Source of the DNA: Pseudomonas putida
Lineage (GTDB): Bacteria > Pseudomonadota > Gammaproteobacteria > Pseudomonadales > Pseudomonadaceae
Assembly (NCBI GenBank): GCA_029953615.1
Contig: CP124529.1
Span: 4,738,494 to 4,802,493, forward strand
DNA length: 64,000 nucleotides
Direction: 5' to 3'
Shown piece by piece: positions 25,660 through 35,284 of this stretch; within the stretch, counting starts at the first letter, position 1; the number at the start of each line of letters is the position of its first letter. A model generated the notes under the pieces. That model saw nothing but the letters and a program-made list of their open reading frames with translations. It did no database searches and had not been told where the DNA came from. A program made the position numbers and the translations under genes.

Positions 25660-26583
25660 TCAGACCTTCCTGGACTTATCCGCTTCCTGCTCGGCCAGTG
25701 CCAGCACTTGCTCGCGGAAAATGCCCACGATCGGTCGCAAGTCGACCTGGTGCCATACCGCCCACAACTGCTCGCTGGGCTGGAACCAGTCCAGTTGGCG
25801 CAGCACCACGGTCGGCCCGGCGCTGGCCGACAGGCTGCTTTGCACCATGGCCAGGCCCAGGCCGGCGGACACCAGGCCGAGCACGCTCAGCGGGTCGTTA
25901 GCCTCCAGCGACAGGCGCGGGGTGAAGCCGGCATCGCCACAGCGGGCGATGAAATTGTCGCGCTTGTGAACCTGGTCGGGCTGGCCCCCGGTGATGATCC
26001 AGTCCTGCTCGTGCAGGTCGGCGGGGGTCAGTCCGGCCTTGCCGGCCAGCGGGTGCGCGGCCGGGATGGCGAGCAGCAATGGGTCGTCCAGCACCGGCTG
26101 GCCACGCAGGTCGGGGTCGTCCTTTGGCGGCCGCTCGCACACCAGGGCAATGTCCAGGCTGCGCTGACGCAGGCCTTCGAACTGTTCGTTGGGGGTCATG
26201 TTGTACAGCGCAATGTGAATGTTCGGGCGCTCGCCTCGAATGGCCCGCACCGCGCCCGGCAGCACGCCGGCATGGATGGCGTGGTTGACATAACCGATGC
26301 AAAGCCCGCCTTCTTCGCCACGGCCCAGGCGCTTGCCCAGCGATTCCAGGCGCTCGGCATGCTTGAGCAGGCCACGCGCTTCGGCCAGGAAGGTGCGCCC
26401 GTCCCTGGTCAGGTACAGGCGCTGGTTACGCCGTTCGAACAGCGCCAGGCCAAGGTTGTCCTCCAGCTGGGCGATCTGCCGGCTGAGGGGCGATTGGGAA
26501 ATGTGCAGCTGCTCGGCGGCACGGCCGACGTTCTCGCATTCGGCGACGGCCACGAAGTAGCGCAACTGACGTAGATCTTGCAT
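25660..26583 (-). CDS. LysR-family transcriptional regulator
   Basis: 307 residues, complete. HTH: QLRYFVAVAECENVGRAAEQLHISQSPLSRQIAQLEDNLGLALFERR. The effector domain contains GEEGGLCIGYVNHAIHAGVLP and EQDWIITGGQPDQVHKRDNFI. It is divergent from the MFS gene that starts at 26938, and co-directional with the SDR just downstream of it, so it may control either. Confidence 0.9.
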   Translation of the reverse strand: MQDLRQLRYFVAVAECENVGRAAEQLHISQSPLSRQIAQLEDNLGLALFERRNQRLYLTRDGRTFLAEARGLLKHAERLESLGKRLGRGEEGGLCIGYVNHAIHAGVLPGAVRAIRGERPNIHIALYNMTPNEQFEGLRQRSLDIALVCERPPKDDPDLRGQPVLDDPLLLAIPAAHPLAGKAGLTPADLHEQDWIITGGQPDQVHKRDNFIARCGDAGFTPRLSLEANDPLSVLGLVSAGLGLAMVQSSLSASAGPTVVLRQLDWFQPSEQLWAVWHQVDLRPIVGIFREQVLALAEQEADKSRKV

Positions 26584-26937
26584 GAGACCTCCAGGGACTT
26601 AACTATTAACAATTATGACTTGGACGGTCTTGATCTTGCCAGCCTGAGGGCGGCCACTTCGTCGGTTGAGCGTGGCGACAGCGACCTGGTGGCTCCATTC
26701 GCGGGCACGCCCGCTCCCACAGGCACAGCGCTGTTTTCAAGTGCAGCGCAGTACCTGTGGGAGCGGGCGTGCCCGCGAATGCGTCTGTCCAGGCAACACA
26801 ACAGATTGACCCTTTCGCAACAGCCCGGTCGCAACCTTTGCTTCCAGATCAAAACTCATTGTCCCGCACCCATCTTTTTCCCATCCCTGCGTCCCCTGAG
26901 AATTCACCCATTCCAACCTTCCACAGGTGATTCTCAA
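26584..26937. other. Long leader region containing a REP pair
   Basis: About 350 bases between the LysR start and the MFS start with an inverted REP pair at 26699-26780. An open frame spans it in phase with the MFS gene, but its translation of the REP region is meaningless, so it is not coding. The promoter of the MFS gene should lie between 26790 and 26930. Confidence 0.6.
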
Positions 26938-28131
26938 ATGCCTCTCGCCTTGTTAGCCCTGACCCTGGCGGCCTTCGCCATCGGCACCACGGAGTTCGTG
27001 ATCGTCGGTCTCATTCCAACCATCGCCAATGACCTGGCCGTGACCCTGCCTTCGGCCGGCCTGCTGGTCAGCCTTTACGCCCTCAGCGTCGCCATCGGCG
27101 CCCCCCTGCTCACTGCCATGACCGGCCGCGTACCGCGCAAGCTGTTGCTGGTCGGCCTGATGGCGCTGTTCACCGCCGGTAACCTGGTGGCCTGGCAGGC
27201 GCCCAGCTACGAATCGCTGATCATGGCGCGTATCCTCACCGGCCTGGCCCACGGGGTGTTCTTCTCGGTCGGCTCGATCATCGCCACCAGCCTGGTGCCG
27301 AAAGAAAAAGCCGCCAGCGCCATCGCCACCATGTTCAGTGGCATGACCGTGGCCTTTGTCACCGGTATCCCGCTGGGCACCTTCATCGGCCAGCACTTCG
27401 GCTGGCGCGTGACCTTCCTGGTGGTGGCCGCCTTCGGCCTGGTGGCGCTGCTTGGCGCACTGGTGTTCGTGCCAAGGCGCATCCAGCACAGCCAGCCGGC
27501 ACCGCTGCTGCGCCAACTGCGGGTGATGCTGCAACCGCGCCTGCTGCTGGTGTATGCCATGACTGCCGTGGGTTACGGCGGCTCGCTGATCGCCTTCACC
27601 TTCCTTGCCCCGATCCTGCAGGACATCGCCGGCTTCGGCGCCAACAGCGTCGCCCTGGTGCTGCTCGCCTACGGTGTTTCGGTTGCCCTGGGCAACATCT
27701 GGGGCGGCCGCCTTGCCGACCGCAAAGGCCCGGTCAAGGCCCTGTCGATCATCTTCCTGCTGCTGGCCGTTGTCCTGCTGGCGCTGACCTTCACCGCGCC
27801 GCATCCGGTGCTGGTGGTCGTCACTGTACTGGCCTGGGGGGCAGTAGCCTTCGGCAATGTGCCGGGCCTGCAGGTGTACGTGGTACAGCAGGCTGAAAAG
27901 GTCGCCCCCGATGCAGTCGACGTGGCCGCCGGTTTCAACATCGCCGCCTTCAACCTGGGTGTGGCCGGTGGCTCCTGGGGCGGTGCCCAGGTGGTGCAGC
28001 AGCTGGGCCTCGGCCATACCCCGTGGATCGCCGCGCTGGTCACCCTTGCTGCCTTGGCCCTGACCCTGTACAGCGGCCGCCTCGATCGCCGCGTACCTGC
28101 CCAGCCACAACCTGTCGTCAGCCGCGCCTGA
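26938..28131 (+). CDS. MFS transporter, DHA1-type (sugar efflux/drug efflux group)
   Basis: 397 residues. The ATG at 26938, preceded by AGGTGA, is used because the in-frame upstream codons translate a REP element. MPLALLALTLAAFAIGTTEFVIVGLIPTIANDLAVTLPSAG matches the AraJ/YdhP-type efflux branch; ILTGLAHGVFFSVGSIIA is the family's helix 4 motif. The substrate is unknown. It is followed 31 bases later by an Old Yellow Enzyme gene, and the two are probably one operon. Confidence 0.88.
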   Translation: MPLALLALTLAAFAIGTTEFVIVGLIPTIANDLAVTLPSAGLLVSLYALSVAIGAPLLTAMTGRVPRKLLLVGLMALFTAGNLVAWQAPSYESLIMARILTGLAHGVFFSVGSIIATSLVPKEKAASAIATMFSGMTVAFVTGIPLGTFIGQHFGWRVTFLVVAAFGLVALLGALVFVPRRIQHSQPAPLLRQLRVMLQPRLLLVYAMTAVGYGGSLIAFTFLAPILQDIAGFGANSVALVLLAYGVSVALGNIWGGRLADRKGPVKALSIIFLLLAVVLLALTFTAPHPVLVVVTVLAWGAVAFGNVPGLQVYVVQQAEKVAPDAVDVAAGFNIAAFNLGVAGGSWGGAQVVQQLGLGHTPWIAALVTLAALALTLYSGRLDRRVPAQPQPVVSRA

Positions 28132-28162
28132 CCCCCTGATTCGACTTACGGAGATGCTCGCA

Positions 28163-29269
28163 ATGACTCAAGATCCGCTGTTCCAACCCTTGCAACTCGG
28201 CGCCCTGAACCTGCCCAACCGCGTGCTGATGCCGCCGATGACCCGCTCCCGCGCTGCCCAGCCTGGCGATGTACCGACTGCGCTGATGGCCGAGTACTAC
28301 GCACAACGCGCCAGTGCCGGGCTGATCGTCAGTGAAGGCACCTGGATCTCGCCACTGGGCAAGGGTTACGCCCGCACCCCGGGCATCCACACCCAGGCGC
28401 AGGTCGACGGCTGGCGCCTGGTCACCGAGGCTGTGCATGCCGCGGGCGGGCGCATCTTTGCCCAGCTCTGGCACGTCGGCCGCCTCAGCCACAGCAGCCT
28501 GCTCGGTGGCCAGGCACCGGTGTCGTCCTCGGCGATGCAGGCCGAAGGCGTGAATGTGTTCATCGACAATGCCGATGGCACGCCTGGCTTTGTCCAGGCC
28601 TCCACACCGCGCGCATTGAGCGAAGCGGAAATTGCCGAGATCATCGAGCAGTACCGCCAGGCTGCGCGCAATGCCATGGCTGCCGGTTTTGACGGTGTCG
28701 AGTTGCACGCGGCCAACGGTTACCTGGTCAACCAGTTCCTCGACTCCGGCGCCAACGACCGCACCGACCGCTACGGCGGTTCGCTGGAGAACCGCCTGCG
28801 CTTTCTCGACCAGGTCACCCGTGCGCTGGTCGATGGCACCGGCGACGCCCAGCGCGTAGGTGTACGCCTGGCGCCGCTGACCACGCTCAATGGCTGTGTC
28901 GATGCCGACCCGGTCACTACCTATACCACAGCGGCCCGGCACCTGGGCGAAATCGGCATCGGCTACCTGCACATTGCCGAAGCCGACTGGGATGACGCGC
29001 CGGACATGCCGGTGGACTTCAAGCAACAACTGCGGACGGTGTTCCCCGGGGTGATGGTGTATGCCGGCAAATACACCGGCGAACGTGCACGACGTGCGCT
29101 GGAGGAGGGCTGGGCTGACCTGATCGGCTTTGGCCGGCCATTCGTGGCCAACCCGGATCTGCCGGCACGGCTGCAGCTGAATGCACCACTGGCCGAGCAT
29201 GAACGGGCCACGCTGTTTGGCGGTGATGCCCGTGGCCTGACCGACTACCCGGCGTTGGCAACAGCCTGA
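28163..29269 (+). CDS. Alkene reductase, Old Yellow Enzyme family
   Basis: 368 residues from the ATG at 28163 with GGAGA eight bases upstream; an earlier in-frame ATG overlaps that site. The FMN and substrate features are present: NRVLMPPMTRSRAAQPGDVP, FAQLWHVGRLSH, the HxxN pair in FDGVELHAANGYLVNQFLDSGAN, and RYGGSLENRLRF. These enzymes use NADPH to reduce activated C=C bonds or nitro compounds (NemA/XenB-like group). The gene sits after a drug-efflux-type transporter, a common pairing for xenobiotic response. Confidence 0.92.
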   Translation: MTQDPLFQPLQLGALNLPNRVLMPPMTRSRAAQPGDVPTALMAEYYAQRASAGLIVSEGTWISPLGKGYARTPGIHTQAQVDGWRLVTEAVHAAGGRIFAQLWHVGRLSHSSLLGGQAPVSSSAMQAEGVNVFIDNADGTPGFVQASTPRALSEAEIAEIIEQYRQAARNAMAAGFDGVELHAANGYLVNQFLDSGANDRTDRYGGSLENRLRFLDQVTRALVDGTGDAQRVGVRLAPLTTLNGCVDADPVTTYTTAARHLGEIGIGYLHIAEADWDDAPDMPVDFKQQLRTVFPGVMVYAGKYTGERARRALEEGWADLIGFGRPFVANPDLPARLQLNAPLAEHERATLFGGDARGLTDYPALATA

Positions 29270-29273
29270 CCGC

Positions 29274-30647
29274 TTATTCGCCGCTGACCAACTGACGCGC
29301 CAACTGGTTGTGGCGCTCCAGTACCCGTGGCAGGTCGACCGTGGCCAACTGGCCGTCCTTCACCACCAAACGGCCATTGATGACGCTGGTGTGCACCTGG
29401 GTCGGGGTGCAGAACACCAGCGCTGCCAGCGGGTCGTGGTGACCACCGGCATAGGCGACGTGGCCGAGGTCGAAGGCCACGAAGTCGGCCACCATGCCTG
29501 GGGCCAGGGCGCCGATGTCAGTGCGGTTGAGCACCTTGGCGCCGCCGAGTGTGGCAATTTCCAGCGCTTCGCGTGCGGTCATCGCGTCGGGGCCGAAGCC
29601 TACCCGTTGCAGCAACAGGGCCTGGCGCACCTCACCGATCATGCTGGCGCCATCGTTGGATGCCGAACCGTCGACCCCCAGGCCCACCGGGACCCCGTGG
29701 TCGCGCATCTTGCGCACCGGGGCGATGCCCGAGGCCAGGCGCATGTTCGAGCAGGGGCAGTGGGCGACACCGGTGCCGGTGCGGGCGAACAGTTCGATAC
29801 CGTGCTGGTCGAGCTGCACGCAGTGGGCGTGCCACACGTCGTGGCCAACCCAGCCGAGGTCCTCGGCATATTCGGCGGGGGTCATGCCGAACTTCTCGCG
29901 GCTGTAGGCGATGTCGTTGACGTTCTCGGCCAGGTGGGTATGCAGCGACACCCCGTACTGGCGCGCCAGCACGGCGGCTTCGCGCATCAGGTCGCGGCTG
30001 ACCGAGAACGGCGAGCAGGGCGCTACCACGATGCGGCGCATCGAGCCGTGGCTGGCGTCGTGGTAGTCCTCGATCAGGCGCTGCGATTCCTTGAGGATGT
30101 CGGCTTCCTTTTCCACCACCGAATCAGGCGGCAGGCCGCCCTGGCTGCGGCCCACGCTCATGCTGCCGCGTGCGGCATGGAAGCGCATGCCGATCTCGTC
30201 GGCGGCATGGATGCTGTCGTCGAGCTTGCAGCCGTTGGGGTAGATGTACAAGTGGTCGCTGGAGGTAGTGCAGCCGGACAGGATCAGTTCGGCCATGGCG
30301 GTCTGGGTCGACACCGCGATCATCTCGGGGGTCAGGCGCGCCCAGATCGGGTACAGGTTGGTCAACCAGTTGAACAGCTCGCCGTCCTGGGCCGCCGGCA
30401 CCACGCGGGTGAGGCTCTGGTACATATGGTGGTGGGTGTTGACCAGGCCTGGGATGACCACCTTGCCGGCCATGTCCAGCACTACGTCGGCGTGCTGCGG
30501 CAGGGTATCGCTGGGGCCGACCTGGCGGATCAGGTTGCCTTCGATGAACATTCCGCCGTGCTTGATCTCGCGGCGTTCGCCGTCCATGGTAACCAGCAGT
30601 TCGGCGTTTTTGACCAGTAGCGTTTTTGGAGCATTTGTAGATGACAT
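29274..30647 (-). CDS. 8-oxoguanine deaminase-like amidohydrolase
   Basis: 457 residues from the ATG at 30647. It is an AtzA/TrzN-type amidohydrolase: metal-binding H-x-H in LVNTHHHMYQSLTR (about H72/H74), HTHLAEN as the central histidine, CVQLDQHGIELFARTGTGVAHCPCSNMRLASG, and VGLGVDGSASNDGASM containing the catalytic aspartate. The segment GWVGHDVWHAHCVQ is characteristic of 8-oxoguanine deaminases. The enzyme would hydrolyse a purine amino group to the oxo form in the cytoplasm, but closely related proteins act on other N-heterocycles. It stands alone, convergent with the OYE gene. Confidence 0.82.
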   Translation of the reverse strand: MSSTNAPKTLLVKNAELLVTMDGERREIKHGGMFIEGNLIRQVGPSDTLPQHADVVLDMAGKVVIPGLVNTHHHMYQSLTRVVPAAQDGELFNWLTNLYPIWARLTPEMIAVSTQTAMAELILSGCTTSSDHLYIYPNGCKLDDSIHAADEIGMRFHAARGSMSVGRSQGGLPPDSVVEKEADILKESQRLIEDYHDASHGSMRRIVVAPCSPFSVSRDLMREAAVLARQYGVSLHTHLAENVNDIAYSREKFGMTPAEYAEDLGWVGHDVWHAHCVQLDQHGIELFARTGTGVAHCPCSNMRLASGIAPVRKMRDHGVPVGLGVDGSASNDGASMIGEVRQALLLQRVGFGPDAMTAREALEIATLGGAKVLNRTDIGALAPGMVADFVAFDLGHVAYAGGHHDPLAALVFCTPTQVHTSVINGRLVVKDGQLATVDLPRVLERHNQLARQLVSGE

Positions 30648-30751
30648 GGCTTGAGCCTGTCGCAATATGCATCGGCGATTACCGATGTCATAGGCGCAGG
30701 GCATTGTAAGCAAGGTATTTGCAAATTGTATACAGGGTTGGTTGTCCTGTA

Positions 30752-30847
30752 CCGGCCTCTTCGCGGGCACGCCCGCTCCCACAGGTACTGCACAGTTCTC
30801 GAACCCTGTGCAATACCTGTGGGAGCGGGCGTGCCCGCGAAGAGGCC
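30752..30847. repeat. REP pair (inverted)
   Basis: Two facing REP copies around a short CTGCACAG/CTGTGCA-type spacer, located upstream of the deaminase gene and downstream of the leftward dehydrogenase gene. Confidence 0.85.
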
Positions 30848-30871
30848 AGTTCAGGCTACCTCAATGTCAGA

Positions 30872-32452
30872 TCAAACCGCCCCACGGCTGGCAACCCCAT
30901 CCACCAACCGCGCAATCCCCAGCGGGTTGGCACTTTGCAGTGCTTCCGGCAGCAGCGCATCCGGGTAGTTCTGGAAGCACACCGGGCGCAGGAAGCGGTC
31001 GATGGCCAAGGTCCCGACCGAAGTGCCACGGGCATCGGAGGTGGCCGGGTATGGCCCGCCATGCACCATCGCGTCGGCTACCTCGACGCCGGTCGGGTAG
31101 CCGTTCAGCAGCAGGCGCCCGGCCTTGTGCTCCAGCAGCGGCACCAGGGTGGCAAAGGCACGCAGGTCGTCCGGCTCGGCAATCAGGGTGGCGGTCAGCT
31201 GGCCTTGCAGGTGGCGCAGCGCTTCGGCCAGTTGCCGGGCATCGGCCACTTCCACCACCACGGTGGTTGGGCCGAACACTTCTTCCTGCAGCAGCGGGTC
31301 GCTGTTCAGCAGCAGGCTCACGTCTGCCTTGAACAGCTGCGGCTGGGCCTGCTTGCCGGTTTGTGGCTGGCCGGCCAGGTGCTTGATGCCCGGGTGCGCC
31401 AGCAGGTGCTGTACACCGTTCTGATAGCTGCGCAGGGTACCTGCGTTGAGCATGGTCTGCGGCGCCTGGTCGGCCATGCGCGCCACCAGCGTGTGCACAA
31501 AGCGTTCGAACTGCGGCGACTTGATGCCCACCACCAGGCCCGGGTTGGTGCAGAACTGCCCGCAACCCAGCACTACCGATGCAGCCAGTTCGCCGGCTAC
31601 CTGCTCACCACGGGCCTGCAGGGCCAGGGGCAGGACGATGACCGGGTTGATGCTGCTCATTTCGGCGAACACCGGAATCGGCTGCGGGCGCGCAGCCGCC
31701 ATGTCGCACAGGGCGCGGCCACCACGCAGCGAACCGGTGAAGCCGACCGCCTGGATCGCCGGGTGCTTGACCAGAGCCTCGCCCACGCCGGCGCCGTAGA
31801 TCATGTTGAACACGCCTGCCGGCATGTCGCTGGCGGCCACCGCGCGGTCAATCGCCGCGGCCACGTGGGCGGCGGTCAGCATGTGCCCGCTGTGGGCCTT
31901 GAACACCACCGGGCAGCCGGCGGCCAGCGCCGAGGCGGTGTCACCGCCGGCGGTGGAGAAGGCCAGCGGGAAGTTGCTGGCACCGAATACGGCCACCGGG
32001 CCGACGCCGATGCGGTATTGGCGCAGGTCCGGGCGTGGCAGCGGGGTGCGCTCGGGCAGGGCACGGTCGATGCGCGCACCGAGGAAGTCGCCACGGCGCA
32101 CCACCTCGGCGAACAGGCGTAGCTGGTTGCTGGTGCGGGCGCGCTCACCGCGGATGCGTGCCTCGGGCAGCGCGGTTTCGCGCATCACCTGCTGGACGAA
32201 GTCATCGCCCAGGGCGTCGAGTTCGCTGGCGATGGCGTCGAGGAAGGCGGCGCGCTGGGCCGGGCGGGTGCTGCGGTAGGCCGGGTAGGCGGCCTCGGCG
32301 GCCAGTACGGCGGCATCGACTTCGTCGCCGGTCGCCTGGTGGAAGGCGTAGGGCAGTGGCTCGCCGGTGTGGGCGTCGACGCTGTTCAGCAGCACGTCAC
32401 CGTTGCCGCTGAGCTGGCCGGCGATGTGGTTCAGGCGATGTTCGATGGACAT
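30872..32452 (-). CDS. NADP-dependent alpha-ketoglutaric semialdehyde dehydrogenase-type aldehyde dehydrogenase
   Basis: 526 residues from the ATG at 32452. The length and pattern fit the long, type III ketoglutaric-semialdehyde dehydrogenase group (~525 residues). GPVAVFGASNFPLAFSTAGGDTASALAAG is the cofactor region, and the catalytic Cys lies in ASVVLGCGQFCTNPGLVV. Such enzymes oxidise 2,5-dioxopentanoate to 2-oxoglutarate at the end of several sugar-acid and hydroxyproline pathways. No pathway partners adjoin it here, so the exact substrate is uncertain. No Shine-Dalgarno stands out. Confidence 0.88.
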   Translation of the reverse strand: MSIEHRLNHIAGQLSGNGDVLLNSVDAHTGEPLPYAFHQATGDEVDAAVLAAEAAYPAYRSTRPAQRAAFLDAIASELDALGDDFVQQVMRETALPEARIRGERARTSNQLRLFAEVVRRGDFLGARIDRALPERTPLPRPDLRQYRIGVGPVAVFGASNFPLAFSTAGGDTASALAAGCPVVFKAHSGHMLTAAHVAAAIDRAVAASDMPAGVFNMIYGAGVGEALVKHPAIQAVGFTGSLRGGRALCDMAAARPQPIPVFAEMSSINPVIVLPLALQARGEQVAGELAASVVLGCGQFCTNPGLVVGIKSPQFERFVHTLVARMADQAPQTMLNAGTLRSYQNGVQHLLAHPGIKHLAGQPQTGKQAQPQLFKADVSLLLNSDPLLQEEVFGPTTVVVEVADARQLAEALRHLQGQLTATLIAEPDDLRAFATLVPLLEHKAGRLLLNGYPTGVEVADAMVHGGPYPATSDARGTSVGTLAIDRFLRPVCFQNYPDALLPEALQSANPLGIARLVDGVASRGAV

Positions 32453-32599
32453 TTCGTTTCCCGTTGGCAATGACAGTCGTTGTGCTGGGACTGTAGGGGG
32501 CGAAATGGGTGCTGAATAATGATTAATGCGGATCAGGTGATAACGTTCTGTTATCGCATGGCCTGCTATTGAGGAACGATGTTCGAGCGTATGCCATGC

Positions 32600-32687
32600 C
32601 CGTGGGAGCGGGCGCGCCCGCGAAGCGCCCGACACGGTGTATGGCACCGGCTTTGCCGGTGTTCGCGGGCACGCCCGCTCCCACAAC
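32600..32687. repeat. REP pair (inverted)
   Basis: Facing REP copies with GGCACCGGCTTTGCCGGTG in the spacer, between the dehydrogenase promoter region and the downstream end of the APC permease gene. Confidence 0.85.
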
Positions 32688-32739
32688 GACCGCGCAGGCT
32701 TCCAGTCTGAGTAAGGCGGTTGTGGGGGCGCTGTTTGTG

Positions 32740-34119
32740 TCACTCGGCCATCTGCAACTCCGGCAGCTTTACCCGGAACGCCCGGGTAAGCCCCAGCAGC
32801 ACCACAAGGCCCATGCCCATCCAGCACAGACCGATGGTGAACGACAGGCTGGTCAGGCTGCTCCACAGCCACAGCGTGCTGAGGAAGCCAAGGCCGGGAA
32901 TGGCACCATACAGCAGGTAGTTACGACCACCTCGCAGCTTGTGGTCGACAAGGTAGTGCTTGACCACGGCCAGGTTCACCGCCGAGAAGGCGAACAGTGC
33001 GCCAAAGCTGATCATGTTGGCCACCGTGTCGAGCGTAATCACCAAGGCAATCAGCGATAGCAGGCTGACCAGCAGGATGGCCGTGGCCGGTACGCGCTTT
33101 TTCGTCACCAGCTGGCCGAACGCACGGGGCAATGCACCGTCGCGGCCCATGGCGAACAGCACCCGCGACACGCTGGCCTGGGACACCATCGCCGAGGCGA
33201 AGCAGCCGGCCACGTAGGTGGCGGTGAAGGCGGTGACCAGCAGCTCGCCGCCGACCCGGCGCATCACGTCCACCGACGCCGAGTCCGGGTCGGCGAAGCT
33301 GCCCCAGTCAGGGAACACCATCTGCGCGCAATACGACACTACCAGGAACAACAGGCCGCCAATCAGCGATACGGCGAGAATCGCCACGGGAATGCGGTAG
33401 GTGGGGTTGCTGGTTTCCTCGGCCATGGTCGAGACCGCATCGAAGCCCAGGAACGACAGGCACAGCACGGCGGCGCCGGTCATGATCAACGGCACGCTGA
33501 AGCCTTCGTGGTGGAAGGGCGCCAGCAGCGACACCGGCTGCGCCTGCCCGCTGAGGTTGTGGATGGACAGGGCGACGAACACGATGATGAACACCAGTTG
33601 CATCACCACCAGGACCCAGTTGACCCGGGTGATCGACTCGATGCCGATCAGGTTGAGGAAGGTGACCAGGGCAATGGAGCCCACCACCCACACCCAGGCG
33701 TGGATGGCCGGGAAGTATTCGGACATGTAGATGCCTATCAGCAGGTAGCTGAGCAGCGGCAGGAAGATGTAGTCGAGCAGCAAGGTCCAGCCGGCGATGA
33801 AGCCGATGTGGCTGCCGAAGGCCTTGCGGGTGTAGGTGTAGACCGAGCCGGAGTAAGGGTGGGCCTGGACCATGCGGCCGTAACTGTAGGCGGTCAGCAG
33901 CATGGCGGCGAGGGTCAGCAGGTAGGCGGTGGGCAGGTGCCCCTTGGTCATCTGGGTGACCAGCCCGTAGGTGGTGAATACTGCAAGCGGGACCATGTAG
34001 GCCAGGCCGAAGAGCACCAGGGCGGGCAGCCCCATGGATTTGCGGAAACGGCCGTTGCTGGCGGTGGGTTGCGACGGGCTATGTGCAGGGCTATGGGCTG
34101 TACTTGTTGTTGTATGCAT
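32740..34119 (-). CDS. APC-family amino-acid/amine permease
   Basis: 459 residues from the ATG at 34119 preceded by AGGAG; an in-frame extension upstream is not needed. About twelve membrane helices are apparent, beginning MGLPALVLFGLAYMVPLAVFTTYG, with the signature YSGSVYTYTRKAFGSHIGFIAGW and LSFLGFDAVSTMAEE. This fits the amino-acid/polyamine/organocation superfamily in the inner membrane. It is divergent from a LuxR regulator and an aminotransferase/aldehyde dehydrogenase unit, so it likely imports the amine that they degrade. Confidence 0.9.
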   Translation of the reverse strand: MHTTTSTAHSPAHSPSQPTASNGRFRKSMGLPALVLFGLAYMVPLAVFTTYGLVTQMTKGHLPTAYLLTLAAMLLTAYSYGRMVQAHPYSGSVYTYTRKAFGSHIGFIAGWTLLLDYIFLPLLSYLLIGIYMSEYFPAIHAWVWVVGSIALVTFLNLIGIESITRVNWVLVVMQLVFIIVFVALSIHNLSGQAQPVSLLAPFHHEGFSVPLIMTGAAVLCLSFLGFDAVSTMAEETSNPTYRIPVAILAVSLIGGLLFLVVSYCAQMVFPDWGSFADPDSASVDVMRRVGGELLVTAFTATYVAGCFASAMVSQASVSRVLFAMGRDGALPRAFGQLVTKKRVPATAILLVSLLSLIALVITLDTVANMISFGALFAFSAVNLAVVKHYLVDHKLRGGRNYLLYGAIPGLGFLSTLWLWSSLTSLSFTIGLCWMGMGLVVLLGLTRAFRVKLPELQMAE

Positions 34120-34257
34120 TGCTAACTCCTGAAAAGGGATGCAGCACGCCGCGGTATGCGAGCGGGCTCGATACCGGTGGGTGTTGTGCAAGGAGGTCGA
34201 GCGGGTGGCTCGCAGCGCTGGGGCGGGTTGATGCTCCCACACCCCGCCGGTACCCGG

Positions 34258-34315
34258 AATCACCCTTTGGGGTGAGCCGGCAGGCGGTTGTACCTGCTCA
34301 CCCCAAAGGGTGATT
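34258..34315. promoter_or_regulatory. Perfect 20-base inverted repeat, candidate LuxR-type operator
   Basis: The arm AATCACCCTTTGGGGTGAGC occupies 34258-34277 and its exact inverse 34296-34315, with an 18-base spacer. Each arm contains CACCC-TTTG-GGGTG, itself a small palindrome. It lies ~140 bases from the permease start and ~85 from the LuxR start, a good position to control both. Confidence 0.75.
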
Positions 34316-34400
34316 TCGGTGTTTGCAGTGCCATGGGAGTATCTGGCCATCAACGCACCGCACTGGCAGCGGTGCCTTCACTTGAGACGGCAGGCCCACA

Positions 34401-35243
34401 GTGACTGATCAATTGCTTTCGCAACAGTGGTTCGAGCACCAGGCCAAGGTCACCGAGGCGATCGGCCAGCCGGGCTTTGCCGCCACCCTGTTTGCTGCGC
34501 TTGGGGTGATCCGGCCGATCCAGGCGACCACGGTGTACCTGTACCCGCACCACGGCATGCCCTGCGCACTGTTCGAGCAGGATGACAAGGCGCCCTGGCA
34601 GCCCGAGGGCAATGTCAGCCGCTACCTGTCCGGCTTCTATCTGCTCGACCCGTTCTACGGGGCTTGTGTGGAGCAGGTCGAGTCCGGTTGCTACGGCCTG
34701 TTCGAAGTGGCGCCCGACCAGTTCGAGGTCAGCGAGTACTACCAGTCGTTCTACCGGCACTCGCACCTGGAGGATGAGCTCAACTACATCCTGCAGGTCG
34801 CACCCGGGCAGAGCCTGGCGGTATCGCTGGCGTTCACCGACAAGCTCGATGGGCAAACCCGTGCGCTGTTCGGGCGTATCACGCCCTGGGTGCTGGCGCT
34901 GCTCGGCAAGCACTTCGCCGGGCTGGACAGCCGCGCCGGGCGCTTCGAGAACATCCTCGAGCAGCGCATCCACGCGGCCCTGAACAACTTCGGCAGCTCG
35001 CTGCTGACCGAGCGTGAATGCCGTATCGCCCAGCTGATCCTGCGTGGCCATTCGACCAAGTCGCTGGCCGAGCGCCTGGGGGTGTCGGAGGACACCATCA
35101 AGTCACACCGCAAGAACGTCTACGCCAAGCTCGACATCGGTACCCAGTCCGAGCTGTTCTCCCTGTTCATCGACGCGCTGGCCAATGCCCAGGGCGTGCT
35201 GGGCAAGGACCCGCTGGAAAGCTACATGGGCAAGCTGCGCTGA
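34401..35243 (+). CDS. LuxR-family transcriptional regulator
   Basis: 280 residues from a GTG at 34401. The N-terminal ~190 residues form a ligand-binding-type domain of unknown kind (TTVYLYPHHGMPCALFEQDD, YYQSFYRHSHLEDEL). The C-terminal LuxR HTH is LLTERECRIAQLILRGHSTKSLAERLGVSEDTIKSHRKNVYAKL. It stands between the APC permease and the aminotransferase, and the operator-like palindrome lies directly upstream. It probably senses the amine or an intermediate; no acyl-homoserine-lactone-binding motifs (such as the conserved W/Y/D set) are evident. Confidence 0.88.
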   Translation: MTDQLLSQQWFEHQAKVTEAIGQPGFAATLFAALGVIRPIQATTVYLYPHHGMPCALFEQDDKAPWQPEGNVSRYLSGFYLLDPFYGACVEQVESGCYGLFEVAPDQFEVSEYYQSFYRHSHLEDELNYILQVAPGQSLAVSLAFTDKLDGQTRALFGRITPWVLALLGKHFAGLDSRAGRFENILEQRIHAALNNFGSSLLTERECRIAQLILRGHSTKSLAERLGVSEDTIKSHRKNVYAKLDIGTQSELFSLFIDALANAQGVLGKDPLESYMGKLR

Positions 35244-35284
35244 GCGCAAGCCACCCTGCAACCCACCGCAAAGGAAAACCAACA

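Noticed and set aside
26578..26937. N-terminal extension of the MFS gene starting at 26578
   Set aside because: It would encode the REP palindromes; the conserved first membrane helix starts at 26938 with its own ribosome site.
30872..32872. Long version of the ketoglutaric-semialdehyde dehydrogenase starting at 32872
   Set aside because: The extra 140 codons translate a REP pair and intergenic DNA; the family N-terminus begins at the ATG at 32452.
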